DNA from: Platycnemis pennipes
Taxonomy: Eukaryota > Arthropoda > Insecta > Odonata > Platycnemididae
Direction of reading: 5' to 3'
DNA length: 64,000 bases
Assembly: GCA_933228895.1 (NCBI GenBank)
Contig: OW121856.1
Coordinates: 22,275,805 to 22,339,804 of the forward strand
The notes under the pieces are model-generated. The model had not been told where the DNA came from, made no database searches, and saw only the letters and a program-made list of their open reading frames with translations. Shown piece after piece: positions 12,540 through 23,055 of this stretch (positions within the stretch are counted from its first letter, which is position 1; every line of letters starts with the position of its first letter). Position numbers and translations under genes: made by a program.

Positions 12540-12775
12540 TAGACGGAAATGTGGAAGAAGATCAAAAAGCTCTGAGCGTGGTGGGGGAGAAAAGAAAATT
12601 GATAGTGGAAATTAGGAAGATAAAGAGCAGGTGGTCCAAGCATGAAGAAGTAAATGCTTCAGGTCATCATCGAAGATAGAATGCAGGGTATAAAACGGGA
12701 AGACAAAAGAAAAATATTTCAGGAGCAGTTTGAAGGGAGATATGAACTATACTGATCCGATATGCTGGGGAAAGT
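12540..12775 (+). pseudogene. RTE-type LINE C-terminal relic, second family
   Basis: One plus-strand frame reads ALSVVGEKRKLIVEIRKIKS at about 12571-12630, then RWSKHEE. A second frame from about 12667 reads IEDRMQGIKREDKRKIFQEQ, then FEGRYELY and a stop. This is the order seen at the end of RTE-like LINE proteins (VGEKRxLL, then RxRWIGHxLR, then EGxMxGKRxRGR). The shift between the two frames and the loss of the IGH motif show it is an old, dead copy. It is a different family from the copies at 6 kb and 17 kb. No end repeats were found. Confidence 0.55.
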
Positions 12776-12789
12776 AAATAAATGATGTT

Positions 12790-13490
12790 CCTTCGAGTCT
12801 CACTCAATCAAAAGAAAAAATGTCAATAATGAAGCAAATAGGAATCATTAGTTCCAGCTGGTTGGTTAAAAATTCTCGCACTTCATTGACGTAAAAAATA
12901 GTGTGGTATAATTTACATATTATCTGGGTACTCATTCCGGAAATCATTCATGCATAACCATATGATTTTGTCAAAGTATACTTAGGAAAATTTTTTTGAA
13001 CAGAAAAAAGCGGAGCTCGTTTAATCAAAGATTTTCTGTGACAGTGCATGTTTGCATACACCGTGTGTAATGGTTGAATGTCTCTGAATCGTCCCTAGGA
13101 GCGCGTTGAAATGGTAAAAACTATTTAAAACTACAAATGGAAACGCGCTAGTAACGGGTTGATATCCCTACAGTGTCTTTCTTTGGGAGAGGAGGGCACC
13201 TGTGACATCAACTGCTTGAAACTGGAACGATTTCTTTGACCGAGCCTGAAATGGGTCATCCTTTACATAGCTAGCCACGCTCAATTACTCAAAGTGAAGC
13301 TCAGCTGTGTGTGAAGTCTTTGTATAGGCACAGGAAAGCAATTTATTTTTATGATCAGGACTTAAAGAAAAATAAATCAATATACTGATTTAATATCAAT
13401 TTACAATTCCTAGTAAAGTTAAGTTAGAAATTATTACTTTAAAAAATATATGTAAACACCTTTGATCTGCATTCATTTCAAACCCTTCCA
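12790..13490. other. Non-coding stretch
   Basis: Nothing recognised except a modest inverted pair, AGCGCGTT (13100-13107) and AACGCGCT (about 13142-13149), around an A/T-rich loop. The stem is 8 bp and could arise by chance. Confidence 0.4.
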
Positions 13491-13494
13491 GCTA

Positions 13495-13740
13495 GCGCAA
13501 GAAGGCAAAAATCTGTTAAAGGCCGTTATGATAATTGTATAAGTGTTACGAGATTAATAGAAGAACTAGGTTGGGAATTAGTATCAGAACGCAGGTAAAA
13601 ATTTAGGTTAAACCTATTAAGGAATTCGAAACAGATTTGTTCACAGATGATGTTAGATACATATTAAGAACCCCTGCGTATTATGCTAGGTTTGATCAGA
13701 TTTACAAGATTAGAGAGATAGATTGCCGCGAAATTTTGCC
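13495..13740 (+). pseudogene. Jockey/CR1-group LINE relic, internal C-terminal segment
   Basis: The plus strand reads KGRYDNCISVTRLIEELGWE, then LVSERR, a stop, KFRLNLL. After a frameshift it continues FETDLFTDDVRYILRTPAYY, then ARFDQIYKIREIDCR. This is the region after the reverse transcriptase in the family whose best copy is at 14935-15632. It stops before the usual 3' tail, which is unusual for a LINE insertion, so the 3' end was probably deleted. Confidence 0.8.
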
Positions 13741-13744
13741 ATGC

Positions 13745-14150
13745 ATCCTAAAGGTGTATAAAAAAGTTTGATAGAAAAAAGTTCAAAACGATACACTTAG
13801 AGACGATACTACATATGACCGAAAAAGTATTGATGATGGAAACCTCCTGCATCATTCCCTGGCAATGGAGTTGTGTCTTTCAGCATACCATTAAGAGTAC
13901 TGGCTTCCCTTCCAGAGGCCATGCGATCGTATCTCCCAAGAGGTAATTTATTGGTGTAAAGTTCTCCACTTGAGTGCTAGGTGGAAAGCACTTCATGATC
14001 AGCACTTGTTTGTCAAACGGACAGTAAATCAAGGATCTCTTGGTCCCTTTCGTTAGAGAGAAGGTTGAAATATGGCGTTCAATCCTCATTCATTCCCCTA
14101 ATTCCTACCTCTACCCAATAGCCACCTAGCCTAAAAGTCAGGTATGACCT
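13745..14150. other. Non-coding stretch
   Basis: Nothing recognised. A minus-strand 69-codon frame (13880-14089) has no family features. Confidence 0.4.
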
Positions 14151-14154
14151 TATT

Positions 14155-14660
14155 CGCTTTTGAGTCGCTCGGTCGAGGCGCTAAGGTCTCCTGCCTTCCT
14201 GTAACTTACTAGCTAACGAACTAACTCGGCATTCCTTTCTCGTGACTGAACCCCAGTCCAACGGTCCCCCACCCCAGACCACCCTATTTAAAATTTCCAC
14301 TCGCACCCTTCCCCAACACCACTCTCTCCAGTTTCCCAATCGACAAAGCCGAGCGGACCTTGCCGCCTCGCGTAACTTTGCCCGCGTGGGCAAACCTTTT
14401 CCCTGCAAACACTGGATGGGGTAGGGGAAACCCTTTTCCAGCCCGCCTACCTCCCCCCAGCGGCGACCTTCCGGTCTGTTCCCCACTCCCTCGGCAACTC
14501 TCCACGTGCACACAGCCCCATTCCTGTCGGTGACCCCATTATTCAAAGGAATAACGTTCCCGTCCACCTCCCCTCCCTCGTTAGGTTGCTGAAAAAGCAT
14601 CAGGGTGAGGATAAGAGAGGGAACGAGGCCAAGCGAGACCAACAAAATGGCCGGTGGTTT
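14155..14660. other. GC-rich, pyrimidine-biased block
   Basis: C-rich on the plus strand with many CpGs, in contrast to the AT-rich surroundings. Three overlapping open frames on both strands are expected from the composition (few AT-rich stop codons). None shows a domain. It might be a CpG-rich regulatory block; no TATA box, splice pattern or gene supports this. Confidence 0.4.
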
Positions 14661-14934
14661 AATGGAGGGAAATTTTCATTTTGTCCACCCATCTCAGTGT
14701 GCGATATCCTTTTCATTTCCGAGGGTCACGGGGTGTGATATACGTGAGATGGGGAACTTGAAGCCTTCTCCTCCTTCTCTAGAAACTGTTTGCATGCTCA
14801 ACCGTCACGGGGGCGTCTTATGGTGTGTCCGAATGTATTTTCTTGGTGCCAAAGCATTTACCAAAATTTCCGGTTAGTGGAAGAATTTAGTAATAATAAT
14901 TCCCTCCTCTATCGGTACTCAGTGCTGTCATCTG

Positions 14935-15635
14935 ATACTGACCGAACTGAAGAAAACGTTGTCGTGCACTAAATGTACGAGAAATCAGCTACTTTTCCCT
15001 TGTTAGACCTCATTTGGAATATGCTGCCAGTGTATGGGATCCCTACGAAATCGGTCTAAGTAATGAACTTGAACGTGTGCAGCGAAGATCGGCAAGATTT
15101 GTAAAGGGACGATACGATAATTATATTAGCGTAACCAGTCTATTAAATGAATTGAAATGGGAATCATTGTCAGATCGCAGGTTGAAATTTAGACTTAATC
15201 TCTTCCACAAATTCCAAGGCAATATTTTCAGTGATGATGTTAAAAATATTTTACGAACCCCAACATACTATGGCAGACTGGACCATAATCATAAAGTTAG
15301 AGAAATTGATTGCCGAACTGACCGATTCAAAATGTCCTTTTTCCCTCGCACAATAAGAGATACGAATAACGGTAAATATGTCCTATCGGAGAGTAGCAAT
15401 GAATAGCATTGGTAGCTGCATGTTGGTATGAGTACTTAAAGCTAACCCTACTAACAGAATGTTTTTGCATGTTTTCTTTGCAATTTCTATCTTTTTAAAT
15501 AGTGTGGTTCTGACTTCTATATTAATACTATTCCTTTTTTATGCATGATATGTAGTGCATGTTTGGTGAGCAATCACCCCCTGCCACACACCCTTGTGGT
15601 GGCTTGCAGGGTATTATGTAGATGTAGATGTAAAT
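14935..15635 (+). pseudogene. Jockey/CR1-group LINE, 5'-truncated, best copy
   Basis: This is the C-terminal end of a LINE reverse transcriptase. A frame from 15014 (about 130 codons) includes LEYAASVWDPYEIGLSNELE (from about 15016), VQRRSARFVKGRYDN, SVTSLLNELKWESLSDRRLK and YYGRLDHNHKVREIDCRTDR, then FFPRTIRD near its end. Weaker homology (YFSLVRPHLEYA) continues upstream to about 14935 across a frameshift. The 3' UTR carries the family signature CCCCCTGCCACACACCCT (about 15577-15594) and TGGCTTGCAGGGTATTATGT, and ends in a TAGATG repeat. The protein normally carries endonuclease and RT; only the last part is here. The long intact frame suggests a fairly young insertion. Assignment to the Jockey/CR1 group is by motif style; a phylogeny of the RT domain would be needed to place the clade. 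Confidence 0.88.
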
Positions 15636-15639
15636 CTTG

Positions 15640-17350
15640 CTTGCAGTCTCTTCGAAAACAAAAAAAATCATCATTGTGCATTTCGTATTACAGTATGAAC
15701 TTTTTGAGATTATTTCTTCTGTTCTCTTCCTCCGATTGGTTACTCCCTACTGGTTAGGACCGGCATCTTTAGATGAAATGTTCCTATCGTTCTTTGCATC
15801 TCATTCATCTTCTATCGTCTTACCTCAATTATACCTATAGTAACAACAATCAGCATTTTAGTGCTAATGTTCCTTCCATCCAATTTTATTTCTTCTATTT
15901 TGTTGTCAGCATTCTAATTTCTTCTCTAACCATTTATACAACAATTGAATATTCCATATGATAAATTATATTTGACGTATTAGCTCTGCATTTGAGTTCC
16001 ATGCAAAAATTGCATGATCGGTGATTCTCTACCCCCCACTATACACTCTCATGGAGGATCTGAGTGCCTTAGGCCAACAAAGACGTGCAAATGGAACTAC
16101 TTCCAATTATTATGTGTTATCATTCATAGAAATAGCTGCCACGCAATTGCTGCTAATGACATGACACCCTTTTATGCATAAATTATATCGAAGGTAAATA
16201 CATTTAAGTTTTGACTTTTTTTTTACTATATTTTGTGAATTGGTGCAAAAGACTAATTTTATATGTTTAGAAAAACGTTTGCTACTTATTTCAGCATAAA
16301 ATGAATTAGCTACGAGGTTTAACAATTTTGAAATTTTCATCCTTATCGGTTGTGTTCATTATGCCCCTGTTTGTTTGTGTCTTCTCCATGTTTTTCTAAC
16401 TTAGTGTTTGGAATTTACTCACGTAATTCATATCATCTTACAATTTTTTCGATAAAAATTCCTAATATTTCTGGAATATTGAGTTATATGTTTTAGTATT
16501 CCTGAGCTATGGAATGAGTTGAAGGAAGAAAAGTCGGTAAATTCATAAAATATTTTCCATAGAAGTAGTTATGCCACCAAGGATAAAATGGTGTGTTTGT
16601 TATTCCACACTTTTAAATAAGTCTTTTTGTATCCCTATGGCTGGGTAATATTTTCATGAGTAGAGGCCGTGGGGATATCCTGTCTCCTGGATTCACGCCG
16701 GAATAGTCATCCTTAGGCCTCCACCAACCCGACGCCGTCATCCGCGTGATGTGGCGACGGAGTATTGTGTTCTGTATCTCCATTCCAAACTGACACCCTT
16801 TCGTCTGACTAATAAGGTAACTGAGAGTGGATGGCATTTGAAAGCTCTGGAAAGGCGCTGTTGTCAGAAGCAAAAGCCCAAGCATTGGAAACCTGATGCT
16901 CTCCTATCACTTTGCCGCTTCTCACATCTCGTTTGCTTGTCCAATTTATTGTCCATTGTCCCATTTTCCCTTCGACATAGTACATTCCAAGCACACATTC
17001 TACCGTAATTTTCTTTCTTTTTTCTTTCTCGATCAATGCCAAAATATATTTGCAGCTTCCATTTTACTTATTCAATACCCTTCCTGCAATTTATTTCAAC
17101 CTTTTTCGCTGGTTGGTTTCGACAAAGATATTTTCCCAAGTCTTTCCGTACTTTTTACGCTAAGTACATACTCTACTCTTTATTCAAATGTCCCTTCATT
17201 GTCCTCTAGTCTTAATTAGATAGTTTCCGTTTAGTATTTGATCTTAGTTTCTTGTCGGCTTGAATATCAATTCAGGCATTGAGTTTTGTTTGCCCTAAGA
17301 TTAAATTCCTAGCTTATGTGTAGCACCTAAAACAAAAAGCAATTACTCGC
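15640..17350. other. Non-coding stretch, pyrimidine-rich parts
   Basis: No relic identified with confidence. 16880-17230 is C/T-rich and has open frames on both strands without recognisable motifs. Confidence 0.4.
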
Positions 17351-17354
17351 TGTT

Positions 17355-17828
17355 ATCTACTGAAGATCGCGGCTGAGCTTAAAGTCACCAAGTGCGTCCA
17401 CCGGGTTGCTACGGCAGTGAATCATGGACGATGACAGCAGCGGAGAAGGAAAGGGTAGAAGCATTTGAAATGTGGTGCTACAGAATAATGCTGAAGATTA
17501 AATGGATCGACCGAGTAAGTAACGAGGAAGTGCTAAGACGAGTAGGAGAAAAGAGAAGTCTGCTGACAACTCTAAAAAGAAGAAGGGAAAACTTAATCGG
17601 CCATATCTTGAGACACAATGGGCTGATAAAGACTATCGTCGAGGGAAAAGTGAAGGGGAAGATAGCAAAAGGCAGGCCTCGTATGAGATACATGGAACAG
17701 GTTGTGAAGAATGTAAAAGAGAAGAATTACGTCACAATGAAAGGGTTGGCCGATAGAAGAATCGAGTGGAAAGCTGCGTCAAACCAATCCTAGGATTGTT
17801 GACCAATGATGATGATGATCTACTGAAG
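17355..17828. repeat. 11-bp target-site duplication around the RTE copy
   Basis: ATCTACTGAAG occurs at 17355-17365 and again at 17818-17828, directly bracketing the RTE fragment and its ATG-repeat tail. Duplications of this length are typical of target-primed reverse transcription, so the fragment between is one insertion event. Confidence 0.85.
17366..17817 (+). pseudogene. RTE (BovB-like) LINE insertion, 5'-truncated
   Basis: The open frame from about 17392 to 17793 encodes the RTE C-terminus: YGSESWTMTAAEKERVEAFE, then MWCYRIML, WIDRVSNEEVLRRVGEKRSL, IGHILRHNGLIKTIVEGKVK and ADRRIEWKAASNQS at the end. The stop is followed within about 40 bases by an ATG repeat, the usual RTE 3' end. Only the last fifth or so of the protein is present, without endonuclease or RT catalytic residues, so it cannot move. 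The first about 30 bases after the target duplication are not obviously coding. The frame is intact, whereas its relative at 5994-6820 is frameshifted, so this copy is probably younger. Confidence 0.92.
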
Positions 17829-17829
17829 T

Positions 17830-19015
17830 AATATACCACCTTTCTTTAAGCGTTTTACCATTGTTTTGGTGGTAAAGCTTCATGCTGTAATTGAAGTTAC
17901 GTTTTATCTCCCTATGCATGTCATGTGCTAATGGCTACCCAGCTTCTTTGCTTTAATAATCAGTTTTAAATAACAACCACTATGTATTAACTTATCAAGT
18001 ATTGTTTTTAACTAAGGTTGGCAATATAACTAGGTATAATTGCGTTTGGAATTCGAGTTAATTTTTTTAATCGTCTACTCTTTTTCACCCAAGAAGGAGA
18101 TTTATGACATCTAGTATTTAATTGCACTCCAACTGAATAAAGAGTTTGGAAACAATTGCAGTAGAAGCTTGTGGTTGTGATAGAATATGTTTAATCAATG
18201 AGATTATATTATCTGAAGAAAGTTACTTGGCATAAAAAAATCATGCAAGGTGACCCCGTGTAAAATTAATCACGTGGAATAAGTTATAAGACCAGCACGT
18301 AGGAATTGAAGAAATTAATACGACCTGCTTGGAGGAGTGTCTGCCGTTTCGTAAAAATGGCACAATGATATTCATGAATTCGCAGGCTGAACCACGTTTT
18401 CACTCAAAATATGCAAATGTATTCAGATTGCTATCTCCACTAGGTGTTGTGTGGTTTTGATTTTGTTGGAGTCTCTCGCTTGCCGTGACATTTTTGTTTT
18501 CCTATTTAATGTTTTCCCCTCTTCCCGTGAAAGATACCCTTAATAGAAAGAGAGTCAATTATTGCCTTGGAAAGGATGCTGAAGTGGGTGGAAGGTGAAT
18601 CGCTCTCGATATGTGTCAAAGGAGCTGGCTTTGGTGACCGGGTCTTCATGCGGAACCCTTCCAACAAGCCCTCTTGTCTCTCTCCCTCCTCTTTCAATTT
18701 ACACGCTGTCAGATTCTGAGGTCACGCTGAATTAGCACTTTTGGTATGATACGTTCTCAAAGGAACCAAAACCAGTCATGAGAAAATTTAATCTCAAAGA
18801 TACCGAAGCTGATGACTTACCTTTTAGCTCCCTAGGTTAACATTATAAGGCGTCGTATATGTATGCAAAACGAAAGAACTATGCCATAGGTGAGAAATTA
18901 TTTACATTTAGAAAAAATATTGCTCGCTACAGGAAAACAAGCCTCTGTTTCTGCTTCCTATGCGTTTAAACTATGGCTTATTAAGGTGATTGAAAATTTA
19001 AAAAAATGAATATTT
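17830..19015. other. AT-rich stretch, nothing recognised
   Basis: I see no coding relic or RNA gene here. Confidence 0.45.
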
Positions 19016-19019
19016 CACG

Positions 19020-19735
19020 ACTCGATACCCTCCATGCTACCGCGAGGGTGTGTGGCAGGGGGTGAAGATCACCAAGCATGCACTACTAACATGCAAGCAA
19101 GCAACTAAAGGGTCTCATGCAACTAGATTGTTAGTATATATAGAATTTGAGGGGTAAATACATGCAACATGCACTACAGAATACTCTAAAATATTTCCCC
19201 TACCGATCCCTTTCCTATGCTGCCTATTCTGTTCTCTTATAGTACGGGGGAAAAATGCCATTTTGAATCTATCAGTACGACAATCTATCTCTTTAATCTT
19301 ATATTTCTGATCGAATCTTGCATAATACGCTGGTGTTTTAAATATGTGCCTAACATCTTCAGTAAAGCTATCCGATTGAAATTTCTCAAATATATTTAAT
19401 CTGTAGCTTAACCTACGCCCTGATAATGACTCCCACCCTAATTCTTGCATTAATTCTGAAACACTACTCAACCTATCGTAACGCCTTTTAACGAACCTAG
19501 CTTCTCTACGCTAAACACTGTCTAGTTCTGTGATCAAACCTAATTCATCCGGATCCCATACACTGACTGCATACTCAAGGTGGGGCCTATCTATTGAAAA
19601 GTAACATCGCTCTTTTGTGTTATCATCACATTTCCCAAGTACTGTTTTTATGAATCCTAGCTTTCTTTTCGCTCGGCCTTATATTTCCCGGATGTGTCTT
19701 CCCCACGATAAATTATTGCGATTCACTTTTTTCTG
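19020..19735 (-). pseudogene. Jockey/CR1-group LINE, 5'-truncated, subfamily 2
   Basis: The minus strand reads LSWGRHIREI, stop, GRAKRKLGFIKTVLG near 19650-19720, then RPHLEYAVSVWDPDELGLIT, VQRREARF region with an in-frame TAG, SSVSELMQELGWESLSGRRL and AYYARFDQKYKIKEIDCRTD, then FFPRTIRE. At least two in-frame stops make it a pseudogene. The 3' UTR has the family block (TGTGTGGCAGGGGGTGAAGA on the plus strand near 19050). The LSWGxHI and KRKLGF motifs are standard for the RT thumb region of this LINE group. The copy at 26430-27145 belongs to the same subfamily and shares its 3' UTR. Confidence 0.88.
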
Positions 19736-19739
19736 AAAC

Positions 19740-19870
19740 AGCTTAAGTAAACTTGAGCATAATTTCTCTGGAAAATGAAAGTTGATTATTATGAAAATGA
19801 GTTTAGTATTAATCTTAGCTTAAGTTATGTCCATGTGCAGTTTCAAACTAGCCTTAAGGAGCATTAATGT
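19740..19870. other. Short spacer between LINE and tRNA-like block
   Basis: Nothing recognised. Confidence 0.4.
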
Positions 19871-19877
19871 TTTATCA

Positions 19878-19955
19878 CAGCCTGATAGGCTATTGGGTAG
19901 AGTGCTGAAAGGAAGACGTGACATTTTGTTTGAACCTCAGATGAGGAATTGGAGT
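19878..19955 (+). repeat. Degenerate tRNA-derived SINE head
   Basis: TAGGCTATTGGGTAGAGTGC resembles the A-box region of the SINE at 44650 (GGCTTAGTAGGTAGAGTGCT), and GTTTGAACCTC about 35 bases on resembles a B box (GGTTCGANTCC). The spacing fits a tRNA promoter. Both boxes are imperfect, so this is a relic at best. Confidence 0.35.
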
Positions 19956-20114
19956 AATTCTAGAGAAATCCTATCTGAATAATGTTGTAAGCTACGGATT
20001 TGTCCAGTGACTTGAAAAGTAAGGAAAGAGAGGAAGGAGAAGCGGATAAATAGGCACTGTCCACTACTACAAGTGCTGTAGCAGTCCAATACATCCATAA
20101 TGCAAATATTGTTC

Positions 20115-20729
20115 ATCTACATCCATCTAAATCTACATAGTACCCTGCAAGCCACCATAAAGGTGTGTGGCAGGGGGTGAACTCTCACCAAACATGTACT
20201 ACATATCATGCATAAAAAAAAGGATCAGTACTTTTATAGGTACTGTTCAAAACTACGCTTTTTAAAAAAAGAAGAAAATAGCAAAACATACATGCAAAAT
20301 CATGCCGTTAGTTGGGTTAGTTATAAGTCCTTATACCAACATGCAGCTACCAATGTTATCCATTGCTACACTCGTACTAGATATATTTACCGTTATTCAT
20401 ATCCCTAATAGTACGCGGAAAAAAGGACATTTTGAATCTGTCAGTTCGGCAATCTATTTCTCTAATTTTATGATTATGGTCCAGTCTACCATAGTAAGTT
20501 GGGGTCCGCAAAATATTTTTAACATCATCACTGAAAATATGGTCTTGGAATTTGTTTAATAGATTAAGTCTAAATTTCAACCTGCGATCTGACAATGATT
20601 CCCAATTCAATTCATTTAATAGACTGGTTACGCTAATAAGGTTATCATACTGTCTATTTACAAATCTTGCCGATCTTCGCTGCACACGTTCAAGTTTGTT
20701 ATTTAGACCGATTTCGTAGGGATCCCATA
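20115..20729 (-). pseudogene. Jockey/CR1-group LINE, 5'-truncated, with target duplication
   Basis: The minus strand encodes WDPYEIGLNNKLERVQRRSA, RFVNRQYDNLISVTSLLNEL, NWESLSDRRLKFRLNLLNKF and REIDCRTDRFKMSFFPRTIR. The 3' UTR block with ACCCTGCAAGCCACCATAAA (plus strand) and the CATCTA repeat tail lies at about 20115-20180. ATTGTTC at 20108-20114 and again at 20730-20736 flanks the copy, so truncation fell inside the codon for the W of SVWDP. It is very similar to the copies at 14935 and 29237. It has no RT catalytic core and is dead. Confidence 0.9.
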
Positions 20730-20737
20730 ATTGTTCT

Positions 20738-20990
20738 TGAATTAGGGGAAAACATTTGCTGCACAAAAAAAAAGAATCACCTATTCTAATATTATTTTTA
20801 TGCACTTTTTAGCTGAGTAATATCTAAGCTTAATTTATGCGTAAGAGACCAGTCTTCGAGCGGATCTAAAAGTTTTTTTAGGGAATTTGATAAATTTATT
20901 TTTAACGTAGTATGCTTTAATTCGTAGTGACCCAGGTTACCAGGACAACATTTTATTTCTCCCTCTTTTTGTCTCCCTTTGATGTCACTC
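20738..20990. other. Spacer
   Basis: AT-rich; nothing recognised. Confidence 0.4.
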
Positions 20991-21175
20991 TCACTCATCC
21001 TTCGTGATTGCACTCCAGTCAGTTGTCACTCATTCTGCGACACCCCCACACCGCCCACTCACTTTCCCGAATACTCCCCAGGCATCCTTCTTGCTACCCC
21101 TTCCCTCCATCCTTGGGACCCCTTCCCACCTTCCCTGACGATTCTTCCGCTCCCTCAGCTGTTTGATATGAATTG
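20990..21175. other. C-rich block
   Basis: A pyrimidine-rich, GC-elevated patch (CCCTTCCCTCC-type runs) like the others listed at 14.2, 25.3, 43.4 and 59.2 kb. No coding signal. Confidence 0.35.
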
Positions 21176-21214
21176 ATATATCGTTTTCCTTAAGAAGAGC
21201 TTACAATTTTTTAT

Positions 21215-21302
21215 GTTAATAGTGAATGCTAGGTGATCTTCACCCACTGCCACACACCCTCGCAGTGGCTTGCAGAGTATCGTGTAGATTTAGATGTACA
21301 TA
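21215..21302 (+). repeat. Jockey/CR1-group LINE 3' end only
   Basis: AGGTGATCTTCACCCACTGC, then CACACACCCTCGCAGTGGCT and TGCAGAGTATCGTGTAGATT. This is the 3' UTR and TAGATG tail of the LINE family described at 14935, with no coding part left. It is an extremely short 5'-truncated copy. Confidence 0.85.
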
Positions 21303-21304
21303 AG

Positions 21305-22435
21305 TCACTTGTTGCTTACATAAGATTATGCGCAGGCTCTCCACCTCTTTTTTTTCATAATTTTGTTTTTCCTAATATCATCTCGTGAACTCCGGAAATA
21401 GTTTTCGAAATGAGGAATTCTGCCAATAAGTTTATTGATTTTTAGTGCTGGCCAAATTTAAAGAAAGTAACATAGCATATTCCCATTTTTAAATCAGTTA
21501 AAAAATAAGGTAGAACGCGCATTAAGATGATTTACCTACAAACCTTTGGTTTATATCTTCGTTCTCAAAAATGAAAGATATTTTTAGCGGACTTCATGTA
21601 AGTTATATGCCTTATTTACAATTCGTTATGTGTTAAGGGATATTAGAAATTCGATCACCTGGCATGAGCAGTAGCTGTGGTGTTTGCAAGAAGGTTCTCA
21701 TTACCGTAAAATATTTTACCAAGCAAATGTAAAATGTTTACCATGTATATCATCCCATATATTCAGGCTATATTCATAATCAAGAATGTTAAATTCAAAG
21801 AATCAAATTATTTCAAACTATTATTAAACATCCCAAGTGCCAACCAAAAAGGTGATCATTCGAAAGGCCACAATAAAACAAAGGTTAAAATGGAAGGAAT
21901 TAATAGCCTCTATTTTAGAGAGGTACGTAGAGACTAACTTTGCCCAGCTCAGAGTGCCTCCGGCTGGGGTGAAAGCCAATAGTAGAAGGGAGGCCGAGTC
22001 ATTACTCCTCCTTCCCCTCCGGCATTTATGCCCTCACTACACCCATTGGATAAATACGGTATTACTATCCGGGATCTTTTCTCACCATTTTTTATTCCTT
22101 TTTGGATCACTAGCTTGCCTTAAAGGCTACTGAAAGGGGAAGTTGTCTGAGAAGTTTGGCCAGATTGTATGATTCCTTGGAAACACTTTGTGCATCCTGT
22201 GAAAAGTAATTAAAAAAAGGCTGCAGATATTTGATTGAAACGGAATTTCTTTTTTATTAAATATCTTTACACTTTCAATACTAAGTAATAAGAGTATTAA
22301 TTTTAAGATGATATGCCACTTTTTTTGCAACCGGTTTCATCTAACATATATTCTAGATATAGATGATAAACAACTAGTGGCCCGGGAAATCGACAAATAT
22401 TTCCCACCCAAGCAAAACTGAAAAAAAAACGTTCG
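21305..22435. other. Non-coding stretch
   Basis: No coding relic recognised. On the minus strand near 22325-22350, GATGAAACCGGTTGC resembles the second half of a Penelope-like hammerhead tail (GAAA plus palindromic CCGG), but the CTGATGA strand is not clear. Confidence 0.35.
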
Positions 22436-22439
22436 TGTT

Positions 22440-22790
22440 CCGAGCTTCCAGTTGAGAAATCCATCATCCATCCAATAAAATCAGAGGAACTAGCTGTCCA
22501 AAATGCGGATAGAGGAAACACTGTGGTAATCATGAAGAAGGAGGAATATAATTCAAAGTGCGATGATTTTTTTTAAGGAGAATGACATCACGAAGCTACA
22601 CAAGGATCCAACTGTTAGCATTCCAAAAAGACATCAAAGCAGTGATCAAATCCTGTCCCACGCTGTTCACACCCTATGATTCACAGAAATTAGTGTAAAT
22701 GAATCTCTAAGCACAGCGGTTTTTCGGTCTTCCAAAAGTTCACCGTCCAAATCCTAAAATGCGTGCACACTGATTGCAACATTTTAAACG
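22440..22790 (+). pseudogene. Penelope-like element reverse transcriptase relic
   Basis: Three plus-strand frames give consecutive pieces of a Penelope-type RT. Frame one (22442-22578) includes VEKSIIHPIKSEELAVQNAD, then RGNTVVIMKKEEYNSKCDDF. The ADRGN..VV block matches the ADKGN motif at the N-terminal part of Penelope RTs. Frame two (from about 22570) reads FKENDITKLHKDPT. Frame three (from about 22628) reads KDIKAVIKSCPTLFTPYDSQ, then after stops GLPKVHRPNPKMR, which matches the family's YGLPKxHKPxxPLRP motif. At least two frameshifts and several stops kill it. The RT catalytic domain and the GIY-YIG endonuclease are absent, so this is an N-terminal piece. The ribozyme-like motif at 23056 on the same strand is consistent with the end of the same element, joined by an internal deletion. 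Confidence 0.85.
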
Positions 22791-22843
22791 ACCTTTTGTA
22801 TGCCTCCCGCTTCCCCCTGTTTAACCTCTCTCTGTTCGATTAG

Positions 22844-22862
22844 CCCCCCCCCCCCCCCCCCC
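22844..22862 (+). repeat. 19-base poly-C run
   Basis: Nineteen consecutive C residues, followed by AACC and a further C-rich stretch to about 23015. The minus strand could form a G-quadruplex. Length is likely polymorphic, and assembly or sequencing error is possible. Confidence 0.9.
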
Positions 22863-23040
22863 AACCTCCATACCTCTGTGTTCCACTATCTTCAACCGCT
22901 GAGTTCTTTCCCACCACCCACAGGTAATTACACTGAAGGCTCTACTTCCACCCTCCCCATATCTCTCCCTCTCCCTCCCCCCACCCCACCACCTTCCTTT
23001 CCACCTCCCCCCCACCAAACTCAACTGTATGTAAGTGACA
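22863..23040 (+). other. C-rich spacer inside Penelope-like relic
   Basis: CCTCCCC/CCACCCC-type low complexity between the RT relic and the ribozyme-like motif. No coding signal. Confidence 0.5.
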
Positions 23041-23055
23041 AAATTTCTGTAATCT

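Noticed and set aside
14181..14645. 154-codon minus-strand open frame
   Set aside because: Overlaps other open frames in a C-rich block and has no recognisable motif.
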